Shown here in pieces: positions 58,127-64,000 of a stretch of DNA of 64,000 nt. Made by a program: the position numbers and the translations under genes. This DNA is from Pelagibacteraceae bacterium AG-313-A04. Lineage in GTDB: Bacteria > Pseudomonadota > Alphaproteobacteria > Pelagibacterales > Pelagibacteraceae. Location: positions 224,768 through 288,767 of the forward strand of contig QBVU01000001.1 of NCBI GenBank assembly GCA_003284275.1, given 5' to 3'. Position 1 is the stretch's first letter; each line of letters begins with the position of its first letter. The notes below the pieces were generated by a model that saw nothing but the letters and a program-made list of their open reading frames with translations, ran no database searches and was not told the DNA's origin.

Positions 58127-58765
58127 ATGGAAATAGTAAAGTCGATAAAAACTTTAGAACCATTAAATCAAAACGTTAAAGATGATTTTTATAAAGTTCC
58201 AAATTTAAAATTTGATGTTGAAAAAATGAGGGCAGATTTAAATACTGTTCTTAAAAAAAAGAAATTCAGCACTTTAGGTATCAAAAACTTTGGTGCGATT
58301 GCTTTAAATCAGGTTCCAGGAGATAAATCTTCTACTGAAGGTCATAATGTAAGAGGAACATATTGGACTATTCCTGATGAAAAAGGAAAAGAGATTGAAA
58401 GGGATAAGCCAATTGATGAATCAAAGTATTCAGAGATAGTAGCAGAATTTAAAGGGACTTACTTAGAAGAAGTTTACAATACGCTAAGAAAACATTTTAA
58501 ACTAGGTAGGGTAAGAATTTTATTAAAAGAACCAAGATCAACTCTTAGTTGGCACAGAGATCCAGAGCCGAGACTACATATCCCAATAATAACAAATAAA
58601 GGGTGTAGAATGGTTATTGAAGAAGTTTGTAGACATATGCCAGCTGATGGGTCAGTTACTATTACTAATAACACAAAGTATCATAATTTTTTTAACGGAG
58701 GTGAACAAAACAGAATTCACCTAGTAGCTTGTGTCTTGGAAAATCCATTTAAACCAGTTAATTAA
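58127..58765 (+). CDS. Aspartyl/asparaginyl beta-hydroxylase-like 2-oxoglutarate oxygenase
   Basis: Predicted Fe(II)/2-oxoglutarate dioxygenase with a double-stranded beta helix, 212 residues. Metal ligands are likely His143 and Asp145 in LSWHRDPEPRLHIPI and His198 in NRIHLVACVLENP; the RLHIPI strand and the HNFFNGGEQNRIH segment are typical of the Asp/Asn beta-hydroxylase group. No signal peptide. Substrate unknown: relatives hydroxylate proteins, peptides or small molecules. It starts one base after the katG stop and is probably co-transcribed with it. Confidence 0.7.
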   Translation: MEIVKSIKTLEPLNQNVKDDFYKVPNLKFDVEKMRADLNTVLKKKKFSTLGIKNFGAIALNQVPGDKSSTEGHNVRGTYWTIPDEKGKEIERDKPIDESKYSEIVAEFKGTYLEEVYNTLRKHFKLGRVRILLKEPRSTLSWHRDPEPRLHIPIITNKGCRMVIEEVCRHMPADGSVTITNNTKYHNFFNGGEQNRIHLVACVLENPFKPVN

Positions 58766-58779
58766 AAACCAAGAATATT

Positions 58780-59004
58780 ATGACAGAGTTTAGTAGAGGT
58801 ATATTCAAAGTTATAGCGAGCACGAGTGCAGGAAGAGCATTTGTTTATACGTGTGGACACGTCATAATAGCCATGACAGTTGTTTCTGTATTAACAGGCG
58901 CAAGCTTATGGGAAGCAGGATTAGTAGCTTTGGTAGAACCGACTATAAATGGATTTTGGTATTATGTCTTAGATAAAATTTGGTCTGCGAAATTTAATAA
59001 TTAA
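58780..59004 (+). CDS. DUF2061-type small membrane protein
   Basis: 74 residues with two hydrophobic helices, about 24-41 (GHVIIAMTVVSVLTGASL) and 45-62 (EAGLVALVEPTINGFWYY), ending in YVLDKIWSAK. This is the pattern of DUF2061 (chlorhexidine-resistance/YfiB-like small integral proteins), whose function is not known. It lies 14 bp after the oxygenase gene and is likely the third gene of a katG transcript. The gap to convergent gene is two bases. Confidence 0.65.
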   Translation: MTEFSRGIFKVIASTSAGRAFVYTCGHVIIAMTVVSVLTGASLWEAGLVALVEPTINGFWYYVLDKIWSAKFNN

Positions 59005-59006
59005 AA

Positions 59007-59450
59007 TTATAATAATCCCCACAAGCTATCTTTCTTAACCCAACCTTTAAATTTATCTACTATTATATTGCACCATTCATCTTTACACTTTTTTATTTTA
59101 CAAAGCCGACCTTTCTTTAGAATTACTTTAGGAGTTGAATAAATAGTAGGTTTATTAAAAACTAGAACATCGTCATCTATAGTTATTGCCGCTTTTTTCT
59201 TTGAAAGTTGAGAAATGTGGATCCAGCCAGAATTATTTTCATGATCTCTTATTTTTCTAAAAGTATCTGATTTATCTTGAATTAGAACAGGTAAAAATTT
59301 TTTTTTGTAAAAAATTTTTACAGGGTAATCAAATGATGGTCCTTGGCGTAAATTTACCTTTTCGTTTCTTAATGTAAGAAAATATTCTTCTTTTGCGTAC
59401 AAATTATTTGTAATGAAAAATAAAATTAGAGAAAAAATTATTTTTTGCAT
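59007..59450 (-). CDS. Exported SH3-domain protein
   Basis: Secreted or periplasmic protein with two bacterial SH3-like domains, 147 residues. Signal peptide MQKIIFSLILFFITNNLYA; first SH3 with KVNLRQGPSFDYPVKIFYKK and SGWIHISQLS, second with VFNKPTIYSTPKVILKKG and KFKGWVKKDSLWG. It belongs to the alphaproteobacterial DUF1058/SH3_4 group thought to contact peptidoglycan; function unknown. Its start overlaps the moeB/thiF-like gene by 13 bp. Confidence 0.82.
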   Translation of the reverse strand: MQKIIFSLILFFITNNLYAKEEYFLTLRNEKVNLRQGPSFDYPVKIFYKKKFLPVLIQDKSDTFRKIRDHENNSGWIHISQLSKKKAAITIDDDVLVFNKPTIYSTPKVILKKGRLCKIKKCKDEWCNIIVDKFKGWVKKDSLWGLL

Positions 59451-60187
59451 TTATTAATACAATTTTTATTTTTACCTATCTTTACTGTTCTTAAGTTCAT
59501 TTTAAGAGAATTAAATATTAACATATTTGTATTTAAATCACTTTTTAAATTTAAAACTGTTTTTAAAACTTCATTAGCCTGGAGCGAACCCATTACACCT
59601 GCCACCGGAGAAAAAATTCCCTCTGTTTCACAATTATTTTCTACAGTTGGTTGTTCAGGCATAAAGCATCTATAGCATGGTCCTGTTTTCTTGAAATTAA
59701 ATTTAAACAGATGTCCATCAAAACGACTAATAGCGGCAGAGATTAGTATCTTTTTATTTTTTTTGCAAAAATCATTTATTAAATATCTAGTTACATAGTT
59801 ATCGGTGCCATCGCAAATTATTTCATAATTCTTCAGAATAGATTTTATGTTTTTAGAAGTTAATCTAGATTTAAATGTTTTAATTTTAATATTTTTATAA
59901 ATTTTTTTTACTTGGGCTTTAGCTTGTATAACTTTATATTTATTTAAATCACCACTATTAAATAATATTTGTCTATTCAAATTACTTATTTCAACTTTGT
60001 CAGGATCGACCATACCTATATGCCCAATACCTGAGGCTGCTAAGTAAGTAAGTAGCGGACATCCTAAACCGCCCACCCCAATAATTAATATTTTTGCTTT
60101 TCTAATTTTTTTTTGACCTTGTATGCCAATTTTTTTAAGAATTATTTGTTTTTCGAATCTTTTAAATTCTTTAAAATTAAAATTCAT
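59438..60187 (-). CDS. MoeB/ThiF-type sulfur-carrier protein adenylyltransferase
   Basis: E1-like enzyme that adenylates the C-terminal glycine of ThiS or MoaD so that sulfur can be added. 249 residues. ATP site IIGVGGLGCPLLTYLAASG and DPDKVEISNLNRQILF; zinc cysteines in CYRCFMPEQP and at the end in CINKCKK (C-x3-C rather than the usual C-x2-C). No rhodanese domain. It could serve thiamine thiazole synthesis or molybdopterin; no other gene of either pathway is adjacent except the distant ThiE-like gene. Confidence 0.88.
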   Translation of the reverse strand: MNFNFKEFKRFEKQIILKKIGIQGQKKIRKAKILIIGVGGLGCPLLTYLAASGIGHIGMVDPDKVEISNLNRQILFNSGDLNKYKVIQAKAQVKKIYKNIKIKTFKSRLTSKNIKSILKNYEIICDGTDNYVTRYLINDFCKKNKKILISAAISRFDGHLFKFNFKKTGPCYRCFMPEQPTVENNCETEGIFSPVAGVMGSLQANEVLKTVLNLKSDLNTNMLIFNSLKMNLRTVKIGKNKNCINKCKK

Positions 60188-60190
60188 TTT

Positions 60191-60631
60191 TTATTTGGTT
60201 CCAGTTGAACCAAAGCCACCTGAACCACGTTTTGTATCTTCAAGTGTTTTTACTTCTTTTAAATTTGCTTTAACTACAGGACACAAGACCATTTGAGCTA
60301 TCCGTGCACCATTTTCCACTAAAAAATTATTAGCACTTAAATTAATTAAGATTACTTTTAATTCTCCTCTGTAATCAGCATCGATTGTGCCAGGAGTATT
60401 TAAAACACTTATTTGGTTTTTTGCTGCTAAACCAGACCGTGGCCTTATCTGAATTTCGAAGTTTTTAGGAATCGAGACAGCTAATCCTGTTGGAATAATA
60501 GCTGTAGATCCAGGTTTAATTTCAACATTTTCATTTATATGCGCTGCAAGATCTAAGCCAGAAGAACCTTCTGTTTCGTATTTGGGTAATACAACTTTAT
60601 CAGAAAGTCGTTTAATTAAAATTTCTGTCAT
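60191..60631 (-). CDS. dut: Deoxyuridine triphosphatase Dut
   Basis: Hydrolyses dUTP to dUMP, keeping uracil out of DNA. 146 residues from the ATG at 60631 (a TTG at 60634 adds one). Five trimeric dUTPase motifs: GSSGLDLAAHI, RPRSGLAAK, GTIDADYRGELKV, GARIAQMVLCPV and the C-terminal RGSGGFGSTGTK that closes the active site. Overlaps coaBC by 20 bp. Confidence 0.97.
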   Translation of the reverse strand: MTEILIKRLSDKVVLPKYETEGSSGLDLAAHINENVEIKPGSTAIIPTGLAVSIPKNFEIQIRPRSGLAAKNQISVLNTPGTIDADYRGELKVILINLSANNFLVENGARIAQMVLCPVVKANLKEVKTLEDTKRGSGGFGSTGTK

Positions 60632-61838
60632 CAAGTAATCTATCTAACAAAATTTGTGCAATTTTATTAGCTATAAAACTTTTTTTATTTTTGGGAAAGT
60701 GTTTTATATTTCCTTTTTTATCAATCATTGTAACTTTATTATAATCAGAGTTAAATCCAATATTTTTTTTAGAAACATCATTAGCGAAAATAAAATCACA
60801 ATGTTTGTTTTTAATTTTACTTAAAGAGTTTTTAGTTAAATTATCTGTTTCAGCTGCAAACCCAGCTACTATTCGAGGTCTGCTTTTATTATTTTTAGAT
60901 AAATATTCTAAGATATCATTATTTTTTTTTAACATTAAAGAATTGGATTCAATTTCATCCTTTTTAATTTTTTTATTCTTTTTTTGAATTGGTTTAAAAT
61001 CTGCCACTGCAGCTGCACAAACTGCTAAATCTACTGGCAAAGAATCTTTGACCTTGAGCATCATTTCATCTGCGGAGGTTACTTTTTTGACCTTAATATC
61101 TTTAGGAGCTTTGTAACTTGACGGACCAGCAATAACAGTTGTTTTAATGCCAAGTTTATTTAATGCTACAGCTATTTCATAACCTTGCTTTCCACTAGAT
61201 TCGTTAGAAATATATCTGACCGGATCAAGATATTCCCGCGTTGGACCTGTTGTTACTAATGCTTTCAAATTCTTTTTTTTAACAATGTCCTTTTTATCGA
61301 AATAATTCTTAAGATAGGAAAATATCTGTCTTGGACTAGACATTTTTCCCTCACCAAATTCACCACACGCCATTTCACCCTTTTCAGGACCTATGAATAA
61401 ATATCCAAAATCTTGTAAAACTTTTAAATTAGCTTGAGTGGCCTTATGTAACCACATCCTAACATTCATCGCTGGGACTAATAACACATCCTTATTTGAG
61501 GCAAGTAAAACAGTTGTTGCTAAATCTTCAGCTTTTCCAATTGTTAGCTTACTCATAAAATTAGCTGTTGTCGGCATAACAATTATGATGTCAGCCCATC
61601 TAGATAAAGCTATATGATCAATTTCAGCTTCTGCATCCTTATCGAATATATTTTCATATATTTTAGATTTTGTTAGGGTAGCAAGTGACAAAGGTGTTAC
61701 GAATTCTTTTCCACTTTTAGTTAGAATTGTTTTTATTACGGAGCCATTCTTTCTTAACAATCTAATGAGGTCCAAAGACTTGTAGGCCGCTATCCCTCCC
61801 CCAATAATTATTAAAATTTTCTTATTATTTAGTTCCAT
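60612..61838 (-). CDS. coaBC: Bifunctional phosphopantothenoylcysteine decarboxylase/synthase CoaBC
   Basis: Two steps of coenzyme A synthesis. 408 residues. CoaC half (flavin-dependent decarboxylase) at the N-terminus: IIGGGIAAYKSLDLIRLL, PAMNVRMWLH and MACGEFGEGKMSSPRQI with the reactive Cys. CoaB half from about residue 185: VTTGPTREYLDPVRYISNESSG split around 190-210, AAAVADFKP and VAGFAAETDN. Order ubiB-coaBC-dut is conserved in alphaproteobacteria. Overlaps dut; seven bases after ubiB. Confidence 0.97.
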   Translation of the reverse strand: MELNNKKILIIIGGGIAAYKSLDLIRLLRKNGSVIKTILTKSGKEFVTPLSLATLTKSKIYENIFDKDAEAEIDHIALSRWADIIIVMPTTANFMSKLTIGKAEDLATTVLLASNKDVLLVPAMNVRMWLHKATQANLKVLQDFGYLFIGPEKGEMACGEFGEGKMSSPRQIFSYLKNYFDKKDIVKKKNLKALVTTGPTREYLDPVRYISNESSGKQGYEIAVALNKLGIKTTVIAGPSSYKAPKDIKVKKVTSADEMMLKVKDSLPVDLAVCAAAVADFKPIQKKNKKIKKDEIESNSLMLKKNNDILEYLSKNNKSRPRIVAGFAAETDNLTKNSLSKIKNKHCDFIFANDVSKKNIGFNSDYNKVTMIDKKGNIKHFPKNKKSFIANKIAQILLDRLLDDRNFN

Positions 61839-61845
61839 ACTGAGA

Positions 61846-63408
61846 TTAAAATACCAATAGTATAATAATTACAACACCAAAAAAACTCATAATAACGTTA
61901 TTTCTAAAGTTTTTAATTTTCATCTGCTCTATTTCTAGATTTTTATTGCTAGGTCCAACACTTATCTTTCCTTCTGCCATAAGCTTCAAGGCGTAGTTAG
62001 CTTTGTCCATTAACTCAGGGAAATCAGGAATTCTTTTAATTATTTCTGCAGAAGTATTTATTGCAGTATCAATAGTCTTTTTAGGTCCTTTCAAATTCTT
62101 TAACCAGTCTTCTAAAACTGGCTTTGAAACTTCCCAAATATTTGTTTCTGGGCACAGTTTTCTTGCAACACCTTCTACTACAACCATATTTTTTTGAAGC
62201 AACAGCAGAGATGGTTGAGTTGCCATATTAAACTTTTCTGTTATTTCAAATAATTGAGCTAGTAAGTTTCCACCAGAAATATCTTTAATAGACTGACCAA
62301 ATATAGGTTCGCCCACAGATCTTAAAGCTTGAGCAAATTCATCCCTCGAAGCCTCTTGAGGAACTAACCCAGCTTGAAAATGAACATCGGCGACTTTCAC
62401 ATAATCTCTTTGAATAAAACCATATAAAATTTCTGCTAAATATTTTCTATTGTTTTTGTCTAGCCTACCCATAATACCAAAATCTACCGGAACAATATTG
62501 CCTTTAGGATCCACAAACAAATTACCTTGATGCATGTCGCCATGAAAGAAACCATCTCTAACAGCTTGTTTGAGAAAATGTTGTATCAAATTTTTTGCTA
62601 ATTTTTTTAAGTCAATACCTTGTTTTGAGAGGTTTGTATGTTCTCTTATAGAAATACCTTCAACTTTATCTAAAGTAAGTATTTTTTTTGTTGTATAATT
62701 CCAATAGATTTTAGGAACATTAAATCCAATATCAGATTTAGTATTTTCATATAATTCATTTGCAGCAGCAGCTTCAAATCTTAAATCCATTTCAATATTT
62801 GTTATTTCTCTTAATAAATGAACTACTTCAACTAATTTTAACCTTTTTGCTTTTGGTATTGCGTTCTCAACTATGTGTGCAAATAACATAAGTGCATCTA
62901 ACTCTTCGTTAAATAGTTTTTCAATCTCAGGTCTTAATATTTTTATAGCAACTTGTTTTTCTTGGTTCTCATTTTTAATTTTTGCAAGGTGAACTTGAGC
63001 AATAGATGCAGCTGCTATTGGATCACTAATTTCAATAATGTTATTAAATTGTTTTTCTCCTATCTCTTTTTTAATCACTTTCTTGGCATCGTTAAGATCA
63101 AATGCTGGCACTTTATCTTGAAGCTTTTCTAAATCTGTTGCCATTTGATCTCCAATGATATCTGGCCGCGTAGCTAGGAATTGACCTAGTTTGATAAAAG
63201 TGGTCCCCATACCTTGCAAAGCTAAACAAAGTTTTTCACCTGGTTTTTGGTTATTTTTAAATTGATTATTTTCCGTTCCAATTGAAATAAAACTAAAAAA
63301 TAAATTTATCGGCAAAGGAATTTGGTGGACTTGATTAATTATATCGACTGCACCGGAAGTAGATAGTCTTCTTGCAATTTGAAATAGTTTAAAAACTCTT
63401 TTTAACAT
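61846..63408 (-). CDS. ubiB: Ubiquinone biosynthesis kinase-like ATPase UbiB
   Basis: ADCK/UbiB ATPase that supports coenzyme Q synthesis, acting on membrane intermediates. 520 residues from the ATG at 63408 (M in front of LKRVFKLFQI). KxGQ motif FIKLGQFLATRPD, Ala-rich loop AAASIAQVHLAK, Lys in VAIKILRPE, catalytic loop FFHGDMHQGNLFVD and metal DFGIMGRLD. A single C-terminal transmembrane helix (NNVIMSFFGVVIIILLVF). Its ATG overlaps the ubiE stop by one base. Confidence 0.96.
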   Translation of the reverse strand: MLKRVFKLFQIARRLSTSGAVDIINQVHQIPLPINLFFSFISIGTENNQFKNNQKPGEKLCLALQGMGTTFIKLGQFLATRPDIIGDQMATDLEKLQDKVPAFDLNDAKKVIKKEIGEKQFNNIIEISDPIAAASIAQVHLAKIKNENQEKQVAIKILRPEIEKLFNEELDALMLFAHIVENAIPKAKRLKLVEVVHLLREITNIEMDLRFEAAAANELYENTKSDIGFNVPKIYWNYTTKKILTLDKVEGISIREHTNLSKQGIDLKKLAKNLIQHFLKQAVRDGFFHGDMHQGNLFVDPKGNIVPVDFGIMGRLDKNNRKYLAEILYGFIQRDYVKVADVHFQAGLVPQEASRDEFAQALRSVGEPIFGQSIKDISGGNLLAQLFEITEKFNMATQPSLLLLQKNMVVVEGVARKLCPETNIWEVSKPVLEDWLKNLKGPKKTIDTAINTSAEIIKRIPDFPELMDKANYALKLMAEGKISVGPSNKNLEIEQMKIKNFRNNVIMSFFGVVIIILLVF

Positions 63409-64000
63409 TATATTTTCCAACCAGAGTGTATTGCCGAAATACCATTTGATAGATTCCTATATTCCACATTAGAAAAACCGTTTTTAATCATCAGTTCACA
63501 TAGTTGTTCTTGATTATAAAATGAATCAATACTTTCAATAAGATAATCATATGGTTTTGATGATCCCACAATATATTTCCCAGCTAATGGAATAAGTTTA
63601 GAATATTGTTTGTATAGAAAATTTATTGCCTCATTATCTATTTTTGAAAATTCTAAACACATAAAACGACCACCTGTTTTTAAAACTCTGTAAGCTTCTT
63701 TTAAGGTTTTATTGATATCACTTACATTTCTGATTCCATAACTAATAGTATAGTAATCAAAGGTGCTATCTTTAATAGGTAGAATTTCTGCTTTAGCTTT
63801 TACCCACTTAATATTTTTATATTTTTTTAAATTTTTTTTACCTTCTTCATACATTTCTCTATTAGGTTCCACACAAGTTATTTTTGCTGAATGATTGATA
63901 TAATTTGAAAACAATTTTGCTATGTCTCCTGTTCCAGACGCAACATCAATAAGATTTGAATTTGGGTAGGGATTAAGCCAGCTAATGTATTTTTCCTTCC
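63408..64000 (-). CDS. ubiE: Ubiquinone/menaquinone C-methyltransferase UbiE (partial, 5' end off the right edge)
   Basis: SAM-dependent methyltransferase of the ubiquinone pathway (COQ5). About 197 C-terminal codons are visible; the start lies beyond 64000. Reading upstream from the longest Met-starting frame gives WLNPYPNSNLIDVASGTGDI with SAM motif I DVASGTGD, so the gene clearly continues to the edge. Family block YYTISYGIRNVSDINKTLKEA and GGRFMCLEFSK follow. Ends IHSGWKI. First of the ubiE-ubiB-coaBC-dut series. Confidence 0.95.
   Translation of the reverse strand, partial: KEKYISWLNPYPNSNLIDVASGTGDIAKLFSNYINHSAKITCVEPNREMYEEGKKNLKKYKNIKWVKAKAEILPIKDSTFDYYTISYGIRNVSDINKTLKEAYRVLKTGGRFMCLEFSKIDNEAINFLYKQYSKLIPLAGKYIVGSSKPYDYLIESIDSFYNQEQLCELMIKNGFSNVEYRNLSNGISAIHSGWKI

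Overview
The window is a 64 kb stretch of a streamlined, AT-rich alphaproteobacterial chromosome, most likely a member of Pelagibacterales (SAR11). The case rests on the very low GC content, almost no intergenic DNA, many 1-30 bp gene overlaps, alphaproteobacterial gene orders (hslVU-hisBHAFE, mnmE-mnmG-rsmG-parA-parB, ubiE-ubiB-coaBC-dut, fabA-fabB-fabI-irr, fur-miaB-phoH-ybeY-lnt-metK, nusA-infB-rbfA-rpsO-pnp) and the loss of several genes normally found inside those orders. I see no insertion sequence, prophage, CRISPR array, tRNA or rRNA gene, and no gene-free stretch longer than about 175 bp.

Layout. 1-5.4 kb: hslU (partial) and hslV on the minus strand, divergent from a tight histidine operon hisB-H-A-F-E continuing into a HIT protein and an acetyltransferase. 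4.8-8.6 kb: lolA and ftsK (minus) and a UbiH-type hydroxylase (plus). 8.6-14.1 kb: the origin-proximal type block mnmE, mnmG, rsmG, parA, parB, with two parS sites inside rsmG. 14.1-18.6 kb: an envelope/translation cluster on the minus strand (holA, lptE, leuS, a DUF3576 lipoprotein). 18.8-19.9 kb: an outer-membrane porin with its own leader and a strong terminator. 19.9-24.8 kb: small genes packed head to head (ThiE-like, YggS, L,D-transpeptidase, pseudo-response regulator, a 41-residue ArfA-like rescue factor), then pfkB-type kinase, nth, dapB and a 56-residue two-helix membrane protein. 24.9-28.6 kb: grpE-dnaK-dnaJ. 28.6-34 kb: rdgB, an LpoA-like periplasmic protein, rsmI, a DolP-like BON lipoprotein and maeB. 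34.1-40.1 kb: murJ, trpS, nfuA, a Bax-like glucosaminidase with a 27-bp tandem repeat, and a polysaccharide deacetylase. 40-52.9 kb: one long plus-strand block from a shortened tsaB through fur, miaB, phoH, ybeY, lnt, metK, nusA, infB, rbfA, rpsO and pnp. 52.9-59 kb: fabA-fabB-fabI (minus) divergent from irr-katG-oxygenase-DUF2061. 59-64 kb: SH3 protein, MoeB/ThiF enzyme, dut, coaBC, ubiB and partial ubiE on the minus strand.

The genes are mostly housekeeping. The parts that merit a second look are: head-to-head genes whose start codons abut or overlap (20486, 21609, 30357, 40049); two ArfA/two-helix small genes that a length cut-off would miss; two near-identical Irr-type iron control boxes in front of irr and katG; a hairpin terminator squeezed between metK and the nusA start that could be an attenuator; a terminator that also encodes the C-terminus of the opposing ThiE-like protein; a tsaB with what looks like an internal deletion; and a endonuclease III with unusual cysteine spacing. 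I did not find a clearly new multi-gene system; the most system-like proposal is the Irr-controlled oxidative-stress unit at 55.4-59 kb.
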